Shown: one piece after another, positions 8,327-17,219 of the stretch | How positions within the stretch are numbered: position 1 is the first letter of the stretch | How the letters are laid out: every line of letters starts with the position of its first letter | Origin: Chitinophagaceae bacterium | Lineage (GTDB): Bacteria > Bacteroidota > Bacteroidia > Chitinophagales > Chitinophagaceae | NCBI GenBank assembly: GCA_947455605.1 | Contig: CANGOX010000032.1 | Coordinates: 1-33,025, forward strand | Direction of reading: 5' to 3' | Length of the DNA: 33,025 bases | Position numbers and translations under genes: made by a program | The notes under the pieces: model-generated | Database searches by the model: none | What the model saw: the letters and a program-made list of their open reading frames with translations, nothing else | What the model was told of the DNA's origin: nothing

Positions 8327-9493
8327 CTAAGCGATGGCCAGTTCGGGCTTATACGCCTTTGCCAGCATGTGCAGGTCATCTTCTTCAATCTCTTTCTTCT
8401 TATCAGCTACCTGCAGGAACTTTTCATATAGAACATCTATATCGTTACGGTTGAATTCATAACCTAACTTATGAAAACGGTGTGCCAATGCACTTCGTCC
8501 GCTTCTCGCAGTTAATACGATCTTGCTGCCATCTGCACCTACCTCTTCAGGATTAATGATCTCATACGTTAAAGAATCTTTCAGGAAACCATCCTGGTGG
8601 ATACCTGAGGAATGTGAAAATGCATTCGCACCCACAATCGCTTTATTTACCTGAACCGGAACACGCATGGTTTCAGAAACCTCACGGCTTATCGGGTTCA
8701 GCATTTTGGTATTGATATGGGTATATAAACCCAAATGTTTGTGTTGTTTCAGCACCATCACTACTTCTTCCAATGAAGTATTACCGGCTCTTTCGCCCAA
8801 ACCGTTAATGGTGCATTCTATCTGTCTGGCTCCGGCTATCACGCCTGCAATAGAATTAGCGGTTGCCAATCCGAGGTCGTTATGACAATGACAGGAAAGG
8901 ATCGCTTTATCAATGTTTGGAACATGGTTCATGAGGTAAGCCATCTTGGCACCATATTGATCAGGCAGGCAATAACCGGTTGTATCCGGTATATTTACTA
9001 CGGTAGCACCGGCTTTGATCACCGCTTCTACCACGCGTGCGAGATAATCATTATCTGTGCGGCCCGCATCTTCTGCATAGAATTCTACATCATCCACAAA
9101 ATTCTTTGCCCACTGAACGGCTTTGATGGCACGTTCCAGAATTTCTTCACGGGTTGCATTGAATTTGGCTTTGATATGAAAATCAGAAGTACCGATACCG
9201 GTATGGATTCGTGGACGTTTCGCATATTTCAATGCGGCACCGGCCACTTCAATATCTTTCTGTACGGCACGACTTAAGCCGCAAACCGTTGCATTTTTAA
9301 TGGCTTTGGAGATCTGTTCTACCGACTCAAAATCACCAGGACTTGAGATGGGAAAACCTGCTTCAATGATATCCACACCCAATGCTTCGAGTTTTAGTGC
9401 CAGATCCAGTTTCTCTTTGGTATTGAGTTTACAACCGGGTACCTGTTCACCATCTCGAAGGGTGGTATCAAATATGAAGACCTGTTGATCCAT
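8327..9493 (-). CDS. leuA: 2-isopropylmalate synthase, short form without regulatory domain
   Basis: Condenses acetyl-CoA with 2-oxoisovalerate, the committed step of leucine synthesis. The HMGL-like TIM barrel is complete: DTTLRDGEQ (9-17, with R13 and D14), metal histidines H202 and H204 in [11 protein letters not shown], and GLGERAGN (231-238). The later [10 protein letters not shown] segment marks the linker subdomain. At 388 residues it stops where long LeuA proteins (about 500-520) continue into the leucine-binding dimerisation domain, so leucine feedback at the protein level is probably weak or absent. It is the first gene of the leu operon. A hairpin with a U-tract precedes it, and a divergent gene starts 218 bases away. 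Citramalate or homocitrate synthase are alternatives, but leuCDB next door favour LeuA. Confidence 0.92.
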   Translation of the reverse strand: MDQQVFIFDTTLRDGEQVPGCKLNTKEKLDLALKLEALGVDIIEAGFPISSPGDFESVEQISKAIKNATVCGLSRAVQKDIEVAGAALKYAKRPRIHTGIGTSDFHIKAKFNATREEILERAIKAVQWAKNFVDDVEFYAEDAGRTDNDYLARVVEAVIKAGATVVNIPDTTGYCLPDQYGAKMAYLMNHVPNIDKAILSCHCHNDLGLATANSIAGVIAGARQIECTINGLGERAGNTSLEEVVMVLKQHKHLGLYTHINTKMLNPISREVSETMRVPVQVNKAIVGANAFSHSSGIHQDGFLKDSLTYEIINPEEVGADGSKIVLTARSGRSALAHRFHKLGYEFNRNDIDVLYEKFLQVADKKKEIEEDDLHMLAKAYKPELAIA

Positions 9494-9520
9494 TAATATT
9501 TAATTTTATACAATAGTTGA

Positions 9521-9585
9521 GATAAAAAGACAGGCTATTTACATTTGTCATCGATTGCCTTTAATAACAAACCTGATAGCCTGCC
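9521..9585 (-). promoter_or_regulatory. Hairpin plus U-tract in the leuA 5' region (possible attenuator)
   Basis: On the minus strand GGCAGGCTAT (9585-9576) pairs with ATAGCCTGTC (9538-9529) over 10 pairs including one G-U. An inner stem UUUGUUAU/AUGACAAA extends it, and TTTTTATC follows directly (9528-9521). This has the form of a terminator 28 bases before the leuA start codon. No leader peptide rich in leucine was found upstream, so the control, if any, differs from that of ilv. Confidence 0.55.
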
Positions 9586-9590
9586 GTTTT

Positions 9591-9598
9591 CGAATATA
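9591..9598 (-). promoter_or_regulatory. Candidate -7 box for leuA
   Basis: TATATTCG on the minus strand matches TAnnTTTG with one change, the same TTCG variant as the ilv promoter. The nearest TTTG (9627-9624) is 25 bases away, longer than the usual 19-22, so support is weak. If real, the transcript would begin at or just within the leuA 5' hairpin. Confidence 0.35.
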
Positions 9599-9638
9599 GT
9601 TCAGGCCATATCGGGAAATTGACCAAAATTGATGGTAT

Positions 9639-9653
9639 TTTACAGTCTGTAAA
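9639..9653. promoter_or_regulatory. 15-base palindrome between divergent leuA and helical-repeat gene
   Basis: TTTACAG-T-CTGTAAA is a perfect inverted repeat with 7-base arms around one base, placed in the 218-base divergent gap, 59 bases before the plus-strand ATG at 9712. Its form suits an operator for a dimeric regulator, but no cognate regulator can be named. Confidence 0.4.
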
Positions 9654-9711
9654 GGCAGGAAAAAGACCCGAAACCCTTATCTGTATTGAATTTTAGTGCA
9701 AAAAAATTACG

Positions 9712-11268
9712 ATGCCCAACCGTTCCACCGATAGCTTATTTCAACTGGTTCAATCGCTCGAAAGGTCGGAAAAACGGAATTTTAAGCTCTATATGACCCG
9801 AAACTCGGGTTCGGGCGACCTGAAAGTGGTGCATTTGTTCGATGCTTTGGATAAAATGAAGCAGTACGATGAAGAACAGTTGTTAGCAAAAAACCCCTCA
9901 ATTCAGAAACAGCAGTTATCGAACCTGAAAGCTCATTTATACCGGGAGATCCTGGCCAGTTTACGCCTGTTAAATCAGGAAGAGAATATTGATCTGCAGC
10001 TCCATGAACAACTCGATTTTGCGAGGATCCTGTATAACAAAGGCCTTTACCTGCAGAGTCTGAAGATCCTGGACCGCGTTAAAGACCTCGCACGGGCCAA
10101 TAACCAGGTTACCTATATTTTACAGGTCCTGTTCCTTGAAGAGAAGATCGAAGCCCTCCATATTACCCGAAGCATGCAGGACCGTGCTGAAAAACTAAGC
10201 GACGAAGTAGAAGAAGTGAACTATCGCCTGGGCCTTATAGGATCCCTATCCAACCTCTCTCTCCTTTTGTATAGCTGGTATATCAAACACGGCCACGCAA
10301 GAAATGAAGAAGACACCGCAGCCGTTGATGCATTTCTCAATACGGAAGCCATTCAGAAAGCGCAGGATAGCAAAGGTTTTTATGAACGGCTGTATCTATA
10401 CCAATGCTACTGCTGGCATGCATTTATCAGTCAGAATTTTTTAGGCTATTACCGTTATTGCCAGAAATGGGTAGATCTGTTTAATGCCTGTCCGAAAATG
10501 ATCGAAATAGAAACGGCACATTATATCAAAGGGATGCACAACCTGATGGGGGCACATTTTGACCTTCGCAACTTCCAGAAATTTGATGAGACCATTCTTG
10601 TTTTTGAAAATTTTCTGGATAGCCCTGTGATACAGGGCAACCGCAACAACCTGATACAGACTTTTATCTACCTGAATATTTCTAAACTGAACAAACACTT
10701 CATGGAAGGCACATTCAGTGAAGGACTGGAAATGGTTCCCTTTATTGAAGAGAAATTACAGGAGTATGAATTGTATTTAGACAGACACCGCATATTGGTT
10801 TTCTACTATAAAATAGCTTCCCTTTATTTTGGCAGCGGCGATTGTGATAAGAGTATTGATTACCTGAACAAGATCATCAACTGGAAAGTTGATCTGCGAA
10901 CAGATCTTCAGTGTTATGCAAGATTACTACACTTAATAGCACATTACGAACTCGGCAATTTTGATCTGCTCGAGTACCTGTTGAAATCCGTTTACCGTTT
11001 TATGTACAAGATGCAGAACCTGAGTACGGTAGAAGAAAAAGTATTTAAGTTCTTACGCAACTCTTTCCGCCATACACCCAATGAAATGAAACCGCAATTT
11101 GAAAATCTGCTGGCAGAATTGCAACCTCTCGAAAAAAGCCGCCTCGAAAGCCGTGCTTTTATGTACCTGGATATTATATCCTGGTTAGAAAGTAAGATCC
11201 ATAACCAACCGGTACAAACCATCATCCGAAAAAAATATCTGGAAGCTAAGAGACGCGAAGAGGTTTAG
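9712..11268 (+). CDS. Uncharacterised helical-repeat protein
   Basis: Protein of 518 residues with no signal peptide, membrane segment or catalytic motif that I recognise. It begins MPNRSTDSLFQLVQSLERSEKRNFKLY and continues almost entirely as amphipathic helices rich in Leu, Tyr, Lys and Glu, including TPR-like pairs such as FARILYNKGLYLQSLKILDR (about 103-122) and IASLYFGSGDCDKSIDYLNK (about 368-387). It is therefore probably a cytoplasmic alpha-solenoid scaffold or interaction protein. No DNA-binding helix-turn-helix or kinase motif was seen. It is divergent from leuA across a gap holding a palindrome. Downstream a perfect 19-base-pair hairpin separates it from the amidohydrolase gene on the same strand. 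I do not assign a function; the coding call itself is secure from length and composition. Confidence 0.8.
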   Translation: MPNRSTDSLFQLVQSLERSEKRNFKLYMTRNSGSGDLKVVHLFDALDKMKQYDEEQLLAKNPSIQKQQLSNLKAHLYREILASLRLLNQEENIDLQLHEQLDFARILYNKGLYLQSLKILDRVKDLARANNQVTYILQVLFLEEKIEALHITRSMQDRAEKLSDEVEEVNYRLGLIGSLSNLSLLLYSWYIKHGHARNEEDTAAVDAFLNTEAIQKAQDSKGFYERLYLYQCYCWHAFISQNFLGYYRYCQKWVDLFNACPKMIEIETAHYIKGMHNLMGAHFDLRNFQKFDETILVFENFLDSPVIQGNRNNLIQTFIYLNISKLNKHFMEGTFSEGLEMVPFIEEKLQEYELYLDRHRILVFYYKIASLYFGSGDCDKSIDYLNKIINWKVDLRTDLQCYARLLHLIAHYELGNFDLLEYLLKSVYRFMYKMQNLSTVEEKVFKFLRNSFRHTPNEMKPQFENLLAELQPLEKSRLESRAFMYLDIISWLESKIHNQPVQTIIRKKYLEAKRREEV

Positions 11269-11288
11269 AAAATAAGTCCGCCAAAACT

Positions 11289-11338
11289 GCGCCTTTGCGC
11301 CTTTGCGTGCAAATATTCTCGCAAAGGCGCAAAGGCGC
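11289..11338. repeat. Perfect 19-bp word-repeat hairpin (GCGCCTTT)
   Basis: GCGCCTTTGCGCCTTTGCG (11289-11307) is the exact reverse complement of 11320-11338, with a 12-base loop. Each arm holds the word GCGCCTTT twice. It starts 20 bases after a stop codon. No U-tract follows on either side, so it is not a classical terminator despite the very stable stem. Confidence 0.8.
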
Positions 11339-11394
11339 GATTGGGTTTTCGTATGCGCATTATTATTTCTATATTGAACACTCAATTATCCAAC

Positions 11395-12978
11395 ATGAAG
11401 AGACTAACTGCTTTTTTATTGATCGGTTTTCTATCTGCTTGCTTTGCAACAATTGCCCAGATACCAAAAGCCCCGGAAAAGAAAGAAGGCATGGGGCCAT
11501 ACACGCAACTGATCATTCGAGGTGTGATACTTGTGAATGGAACAGGAGCGCCACCATTGGGGCCGGTAGATATTGTAGTGGAACAAAACCGTATTGTACA
11601 AATAGCCGTATTAGGCAATCCCGATGCAAAGATCGATCCTGCAAGAAGGCCTAAACTGAAAGAAGGCGGAAAAGAACTCAACTGCGAAGGCATGTATGCT
11701 TTACCGGGATTGATTGATATGCATGGACATATTGGTGGAACGGCCCAGGGCACACCTGCAGAATATGTTTTTAAATTATGGATGGCCCATGGTATCACTA
11801 CGGTTCGCGACCCATCAGCCGGCAATGGGTTAGATTGGGTATTGGATGAAAAGAAAAAAAGTGCCAACAATGAAATTACTGCCCCAAGACTTTTTGCGTA
11901 TACTGCTTTTGGTCAGGGAAGTAAATCACCTATCGTAAATGCAGACCAGGCAAGGGCCTGGGTGCAACAGAATGCAAAGAACGGGGCTGACGGTATAAAA
12001 TTTTTTGGAGCTTCCCCCGAAGTAATGGATGCAGCGATCAGAGAAAACAAACGCCTGGGTTTACGCTCCTGCTGTCACCACGCTCAAACCGATGTGGCGA
12101 GATGGAATGTATTAAGTTCTGCACGAGCCGGTATGACGAGCATGGAGCATTGGTATGGTTTACCCGAGGCTTTGTTCACAGACAAGACCATTCAGAATTT
12201 TCCACTGGATTATAATTATAGCGATGAACAAAACCGTTTTGAAGAAGCCGGAAAATTATGGAAACAGGCCGCTGCGCCTTACAGCGAACATTGGAATAAA
12301 GTGATGAATGAATTACTCTCACTTGATTTTACATTGGATCCTACTTTTAATATTTACGATGCCAACCGTGATCTGCAAAGAACCCGTCGTGCAGAATGGC
12401 ATGAAACTTACACTTTACCTTCTCTCTGGAAATTTTACGAGCCCAGCCAGCAATCGCATGGTTCTTACTGGCATAACTGGGGTACCGAACAGGAAGTTGA
12501 ATGGAAAAATAATTACCGTTTATGGATGACGTTCATCAATGAATACAAGAACCGTGGCGGTCGGGTTACTGCAGGATCTGATAACGGGTTTATTTACCAG
12601 ACTTATGGGTTTGGTTATATCCGTGAACTGGAATTGCTGCGCGAAGCCGGGTTTCATCCTCTGGAAGTAATCCGTTCTGCTACCTTATATGGAGCACAGG
12701 CATTGGGGATGGATAAAGAGATAGGTAGTGTGGAAGTGGGTAAGCTTGCAGATATTATTATTGTGAATGCCAACCCATTGAAAAACTTACAGGTACTTTA
12801 TGGAACCGGGGCCATTGAATTGACCAAAGAAAATAAAGTAGTACGCACTGGTGGTGTTCTGTACACCATTAAAGATGGTATTATTTACGATGCGAAAAAA
12901 TTATTGTTGGATGTAAAACAGATGGTAGATGATGAGAAAAAGAAAACAGGCTGGCAGTTAAAGCAGCCGGGGATGTAA
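11395..12978 (+). CDS. Exported metal-dependent amidohydrolase (imidazolonepropionase-like)
   Basis: Amidohydrolase-superfamily enzyme of 527 residues from the ATG at 11395 (MKRLTAFLLIGFLSAC); the frame opens earlier only with TTG. The first 22 residues are an export signal; LSAC (13-16) could be a lipobox, or cleavage could follow TIAQ. Metal-site motifs are present: HxH in GLIDMHGHIGG (H110, H112), the candidate carboxylated lysine K202 in DGIKFFG, histidines in CCHHAQ (228-229) and SMEHWYG (252), and the aspartate in TAGSDNGF. The C-terminus EVGKLADIIIVNANPL is typical of the COG1228 group that includes Xaa-Pro and isoaspartyl dipeptidases and imidazolonepropionase. The substrate is unknown. 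Likely periplasmic or outer-membrane anchored. It is monocistronic, ending at a strong terminator. Confidence 0.85.
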   Translation: MKRLTAFLLIGFLSACFATIAQIPKAPEKKEGMGPYTQLIIRGVILVNGTGAPPLGPVDIVVEQNRIVQIAVLGNPDAKIDPARRPKLKEGGKELNCEGMYALPGLIDMHGHIGGTAQGTPAEYVFKLWMAHGITTVRDPSAGNGLDWVLDEKKKSANNEITAPRLFAYTAFGQGSKSPIVNADQARAWVQQNAKNGADGIKFFGASPEVMDAAIRENKRLGLRSCCHHAQTDVARWNVLSSARAGMTSMEHWYGLPEALFTDKTIQNFPLDYNYSDEQNRFEEAGKLWKQAAAPYSEHWNKVMNELLSLDFTLDPTFNIYDANRDLQRTRRAEWHETYTLPSLWKFYEPSQQSHGSYWHNWGTEQEVEWKNNYRLWMTFINEYKNRGGRVTAGSDNGFIYQTYGFGYIRELELLREAGFHPLEVIRSATLYGAQALGMDKEIGSVEVGKLADIIIVNANPLKNLQVLYGTGAIELTKENKVVRTGGVLYTIKDGIIYDAKKLLLDVKQMVDDEKKKTGWQLKQPGM

Positions 12979-13023
12979 AAGACGGTCTCTGATGATTTTT
13001 TTCAACAGATTGTTACCATGGAG

Positions 13024-13065
13024 AAAGCAAAGGGCACATAGGAAATTCTATGTGCCCTTTGCTTT
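13024..13065. terminator. Bidirectional terminator between convergent genes
   Basis: AAAGCAAAGGGCACATAG (13024-13041) pairs perfectly over 18 bases with 13048-13065 around a 6-base loop, with A- and T-rich flanks on each side. It lies 45 bases after the amidohydrolase stop and 26 bases after the histidine kinase stop on the other strand, so it can serve both. Confidence 0.93.
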
Positions 13066-13091
13066 TAGCTATATAACTATGTGTTTAAAAA

Positions 13092-14546
13092 TTACTGCAA
13101 CAGATCTTCGCTGATAGGGATTGTGATATAGATTCCGCAACCATTACCGGGAGAGCTTTGTATATCCACAATTCCATTATACAGATCAGAGCGGCTGATG
13201 ATATTGTAAATACCAATCCCTTTTCTTTGCTGGTTTACATCAAAGCCCACTCCATCATCAGCTATTTTCAAATAGATCATATGGTTATTGCGCATGAGTT
13301 CAATGTTTACATGCGTGGCCTTGGCATGTTTGATAATATTATTCATCTGCTCCTGTACGATCCGGAAAATATTCAACTTAAAATCATACTTGATATCTTC
13401 TTCATAAAAAGCATCTGCCACGAGATCTATTTGCAGTGTGTTTACAAATGAGATATCATCAAGCAGACTTTCTATGGCTTTACTTAAGCCAAAATGTTTG
13501 ATCAAAGGAGTAACGAGTATCTGCGATAGTTTACGGATCTCCTCTATCGCATTCAATACAAAACCAGAGGATTGTTTCAGCAGTTCGGCACTCTCGGGAC
13601 TTTTTTGCTGTGCCGAAGCAATATACATCATGGCTACCGTAAGCTGCTGGTTCACATTATCATGCAGTTCTGTACTGATCTCATATCGTTCTTTCTCCTG
13701 CACCTGTATCATGGCTTCATTGATCTCTTTCTGTTTCAAGAGCCTCTCTTCTTCGAGCTTTTCTTCCAGCCTTACCCTTTCAGTAATATTATTATGAATA
13801 GCCAGTACAGAAGCTTTTCCTTTGTATTCAATTTTATGAGAAGAAATATCCAGGATCAGCGTTTCACCATTCTTTTTTTTGTGTTCCCAGATTCCTGATT
13901 TTTTAGAAATATCATTTTCCAGAAATTCTTTGGCAAATGCTCTTATGCTGTCATGAAATTTAGGTAAGCGGAGGTCCAATACACTCATCTCCAACAATTC
14001 TTCCCGGCTGTATCCATATTCTTCCTGAGCCACGTCATTGGCTTCCAGTATCTCCAGGGTATGGAGGTCCCAGATAAAAATAGGAAGCGGATTATTAAAG
14101 AAGAGGTTACGATAGCTCTCATTACTCGCAATCAGACTAAGCCGGATCCTGTTACGCTCAATACTATACTGGATAGATTTTGCCAGCAACCTTTCGTCGT
14201 ATTCACCTTTCACCAGGTAATCCTGTGCACCATTCGACATGGTTTCTAATGCCAGTTCCGTATCGGCTAAACCGGTTAGAACGATAATGGGAATATCTTC
14301 TGCATGATCATTAACCTGGAAATATGAATTAAAACCTGTGCTATCCGGAAGAGAAAGGTCAAGTAAAACCACATCTACGGTATACCTGCCCAAAGCATCA
14401 ATGGCTTCTGCAGCACTGGTGGCTTTATATACATTTTCAAAAGGTAGTTTGGTAAGCCTGAGTGTTTCCTGTAACAGAAAAAGATCCCCGGGATTATCTT
14501 CTACTATCAAAACTGATATTGCTGGTGTGTTTTCTTGTATTGCCAT
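13092..14546 (-). CDS. Hybrid sensor kinase: receiver-PAS-HisKA_3 histidine kinase
   Basis: A 484-residue cytoplasmic kinase with an N-terminal receiver. Receiver: acidic pair in LIVEDNPGD, phospho-aspartate D63 in VVLLDLSLPDS, the switch TG pair in IIVLTG and lysine K113. PAS domain about 142-255. A coiled segment follows (256-284), then the HisKA_3 dimerisation motif with phospho-histidine H295 in ELHDNVNQQL, and the HATPase with N-box EQMNNIIKHAKA, G1 box DDGVGF (430-435) and GIGIYNI. HisKA_3 kinases usually phosphorylate NarL/LuxR-type regulators, but none is in the window. It starts 63 bases after the stop of the larger kinase gene, so the two are probably co-transcribed. The receiver could be the target of the upstream kinase, making a relay; that is inference. 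Confidence 0.9.
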   Translation of the reverse strand: MAIQENTPAISVLIVEDNPGDLFLLQETLRLTKLPFENVYKATSAAEAIDALGRYTVDVVLLDLSLPDSTGFNSYFQVNDHAEDIPIIVLTGLADTELALETMSNGAQDYLVKGEYDERLLAKSIQYSIERNRIRLSLIASNESYRNLFFNNPLPIFIWDLHTLEILEANDVAQEEYGYSREELLEMSVLDLRLPKFHDSIRAFAKEFLENDISKKSGIWEHKKKNGETLILDISSHKIEYKGKASVLAIHNNITERVRLEEKLEEERLLKQKEINEAMIQVQEKERYEISTELHDNVNQQLTVAMMYIASAQQKSPESAELLKQSSGFVLNAIEEIRKLSQILVTPLIKHFGLSKAIESLLDDISFVNTLQIDLVADAFYEEDIKYDFKLNIFRIVQEQMNNIIKHAKATHVNIELMRNNHMIYLKIADDGVGFDVNQQRKGIGIYNIISRSDLYNGIVDIQSSPGNGCGIYITIPISEDLLQ

Positions 14547-14609
14547 TGATTTATATATTCTGCAAGATCTTCATTAACGATTATCTGTTATGTGACCTCT
14601 TTTAAATGC

Positions 14610-17003
14610 TTAATTGACCCTGTAATCATCGGGTGTTTTACTGATCGAAAAAGAAAAACAACTTCCCTTGCCCGGCTCAGACTCTACCCAGATCTTACCG
14701 CCATGTTTATCAACGATCTTTTTACAGATAGCGAGGCCAATGCCCGTTCCGCTATATTCATTCTTGTGATGCAGGCGCTGAAAAAGGACAAATATTTTTT
14801 CGAAAAATATGGGTTTGATACCAATACCATTGTCTTTTACACTGAACACAAAATGATCTCCCTCTTCTCTTCCGCTAACCCTGATCTCAGGCGATTGGCC
14901 ACTATGATACTTCAAGGCGTTACCTATCAGGTTCTGAAACAACTGGAACAATTGTGTACGGTTGCCTCTTATGTCTGGAAGCTGTTCTATGATCACATTG
15001 GCTTTCATTTCTTCTATCCGGCTGTAAAACACATTGGTCACTTCTTTTAACAGGGTATTGGTTTCAATGAGCGCAAGATCATCTTTGTTCGAACCCACTC
15101 TTGAATATTCCAGCAGGTCCATGATCAGTTTCTTCATCCTGTCTGCCCCGTCAACTGCAAAATGGATATACTGTTCCGCAGTTTCATCTATCTGGTCTTC
15201 ATATTTTTTCTTGAACAGCTGCAGAAAACTGGTGATCATCCGCAAGGGTTCCTGCATATCATGGGAGGCAATATAGGCAAAGCGTTCCAGTTCCACATTG
15301 GATGCTGCCAATTCATCAGCTCTTTGCTTCAGGCGGTTATTCAGTTCCAGTAACAACGCCTCACTTTCTTTTCTGTCTGTAATGTCTCTGGTGGCACCGA
15401 TCACACGTATCGCTTTACCCTTCTCATTGCGTATGATATAACCCTTATCAAAAACATAGGCATACCTGCCGTCTTTCCGGAGAAATTTATATTCGTCCTC
15501 CCAATACATTTTCTCAGGATCATTGATCACCAATACCTGGTTATCCATCACCCTTGTAAAATCATCCGGATGAATTCTTTTGTTCCAGAACTCCTCTTCA
15601 CCCGCAGCTTCTTCAAGATCATACCCAAAAAGGGTCTTCAGACCCTGACCGGTGCGGGTAACTTCATTTGTGTCTACGTTCCAGTCCCAGATCGCATCAT
15701 TGGTAGCGAGTGCCACTACATCGTATTTCTGGTTACTGGATTTTACCGCTTCTACAGAAATTTCATTTTCGAGTATTACGGTAAGCAAATTTTTGGCCCG
15801 CTCTAAAGTGCTTTCTTCTTCGGCTGTAGGCACTTTGATTTTTTTATAGTAAATCGCAAAAGTGCCTAGAAGGTTATTGCGGGAATCGATGATCGGGAAT
15901 GACCAGCAGGCTTTCAGGCCTTCTTTCAACGCAGGTTCTGCACAACATGCCCAACGGGGATCGTTCTCAATATCAGATACAATTACTTTTTCTTTCAGGT
16001 ATGAAGCCGTACCGCAGGAGCCTTTATTATCGCCGATCTCAAGCCCGTTAATGGAATCGGCATATGATTTAGAAAGGCTGGGTGAAGCCCAGTTATACAA
16101 TCGATTCTCTTTCAGTTTCAGAACAGAACAGATCATACCCGGATGAATACCCTCTATCTCCCTTAAATAAAATGCAAGGGTCTCTTCCAGATTGCTGTCG
16201 GTTCTTGCGTTCTTCTCCAGCACTTCTCTCTCAAGCACTTCCAATGAACGGAGTGTTCTTACTTCTGTAACATCTTTAAAATATACGGAGATGTTTTTTT
16301 CAGAAGGGTATACACTTACCTCGGCCCAGATCTTATATTTAGGAAAGTATTCGCGGAAACGGATCGATTTGTTTTTTCCCACAAGGGTCTGATAGTCTAC
16401 ATGCTGTTGCAGTACAGCCAGATCAGGAAATTCTTCCCATAAATTTTTACCTATCAGTTCTTCCTCGCTCTTCAGCAGAATATTTTCAGCGGCCTTATTC
16501 CAGAAAAGAACCGTCCAGTTTCTGTCTATGATAAAAAAACCATCTGTAATACTGTCCAATACACTTTCGAGTAAAACCCGGCTATCTTCTTCCTGCTGGT
16601 GCAGTTTTTTACTCTGCTCCAGTAATTGTGTAAGTGTTTGTTGCTGTCTGATCTCTTCAGAAATATCATAAATGATCGCACCAATGATCTCCTCCCCTTC
16701 TACACCTGGAATAATGACAGATGAGATCTTCAATGGAAACCTTTCTCCATTCTTACGGATCCCGGTAATTACACCACTGAGCTTTGCATTGGTATCATTC
16801 CTTTCCAGTATCATATCCTTGAAAACAGGATCATGGATATCTACATATACCTTTCTTTCCATGCCAACCATTTCCGCTTCCGTATAACCGAAAATATTGC
16901 AGGCTGCTTTGTTTACGTCTATAATGATACCATCCCGCTTTGCAAGGATCAAGGCATTCAGCGAGGTTTCAAAAAAGGTTTCATAAACAGATGTGAGTAC
17001 CAT
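14610..17003 (-). CDS. Multi-sensor histidine kinase (PAS-PAS-GAF-PAS-HisKA-HATPase)
   Basis: A 797-residue soluble sensor kinase. Domains by motif: PAS 1 about 8-115, PAS 2 about 143-247, GAF about 262-415 (GDNKGSCGTA, WACCAEPA, CWSFPI), PAS 3 with PAC about 427-545, a short coiled coil, HisKA with H581 in FAYIASHDMQEPLRM, and HATPase with N695 (NLIGNALKYH), DNGIGI (724-729) and GTGIGLAI. The HisKA sequence with SHDMQEPLR is of the phytochrome-like class, but no chromophore cysteine context is evident. It has no transmembrane segment, so it senses an intracellular cue. The GAF domain holds a cluster of cysteines (C330, C353, C354, C366), which might bind a metal or respond to redox. A perfect TATATTTG -7 box lies 53 bases upstream. 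Confidence 0.92.
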   Translation of the reverse strand: MVLTSVYETFFETSLNALILAKRDGIIIDVNKAACNIFGYTEAEMVGMERKVYVDIHDPVFKDMILERNDTNAKLSGVITGIRKNGERFPLKISSVIIPGVEGEEIIGAIIYDISEEIRQQQTLTQLLEQSKKLHQQEEDSRVLLESVLDSITDGFFIIDRNWTVLFWNKAAENILLKSEEELIGKNLWEEFPDLAVLQQHVDYQTLVGKNKSIRFREYFPKYKIWAEVSVYPSEKNISVYFKDVTEVRTLRSLEVLEREVLEKNARTDSNLEETLAFYLREIEGIHPGMICSVLKLKENRLYNWASPSLSKSYADSINGLEIGDNKGSCGTASYLKEKVIVSDIENDPRWACCAEPALKEGLKACWSFPIIDSRNNLLGTFAIYYKKIKVPTAEEESTLERAKNLLTVILENEISVEAVKSSNQKYDVVALATNDAIWDWNVDTNEVTRTGQGLKTLFGYDLEEAAGEEEFWNKRIHPDDFTRVMDNQVLVINDPEKMYWEDEYKFLRKDGRYAYVFDKGYIIRNEKGKAIRVIGATRDITDRKESEALLLELNNRLKQRADELAASNVELERFAYIASHDMQEPLRMITSFLQLFKKKYEDQIDETAEQYIHFAVDGADRMKKLIMDLLEYSRVGSNKDDLALIETNTLLKEVTNVFYSRIEEMKANVIIEQLPDIRGNRTQLFQLFQNLIGNALKYHSGQSPEIRVSGREEGDHFVFSVKDNGIGIKPIFFEKIFVLFQRLHHKNEYSGTGIGLAICKKIVDKHGGKIWVESEPGKGSCFSFSISKTPDDYRVN

Positions 17004-17055
17004 ATGCCCCTGTGGATATTAATTGGGAAATCAGCCTGCGAGTGCCCCCGGATAT

Positions 17056-17063
17056 CAAATATA
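17056..17063 (-). promoter_or_regulatory. -7 box upstream of the sensor kinase pair
   Basis: TATATTTG on the minus strand is a perfect TAnnTTTG. No TTTG at the right distance is seen for the -33 element. It is 53 bases before the kinase start at 17003 and would give a leader of about 45 bases. Confidence 0.45.
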
Positions 17064-17170
17064 ACCATATCCTGCCATGCAGCACAGAACGACAATTTCG
17101 TTAACATTTGGCTTTTGTCCAAGATTTGTTTGCCAAACAGCCCTATCATCACCTAAATCAGACATATAAA

Positions 17171-17198
17171 AATGGCCGGGCTGATTTTCCCGGCCATT
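17171..17198 (-). terminator. Terminator of the cytochrome c gene
   Basis: AATGGCCGGG (17171-17180) and CCCGGCCATT (17189-17198) form a perfect 10-base-pair stem with an 8-base loop; on the minus strand it runs into TTTTTATA. It starts 22 bases after the cytochrome stop at 17220. Confidence 0.92.
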
Positions 17199-17219
17199 CA
17201 ATAATGATTTCAGACTATA

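Noticed and set aside
9480..9560. A 27-codon minus-strand frame (starts MTNVNSLSFYLNY) that overlaps the leuA start, considered as a leucine leader peptide
   Set aside because: It has only four scattered Leu codons, starts inside the hairpin loop and ends inside leuA. It does not have the layout of an attenuator leader.
16958..17152. 64-codon minus-strand frame before the large sensor kinase
   Set aside because: It overlaps the kinase start out of frame, has no recognisable family, and begins upstream of the only good -7 box.
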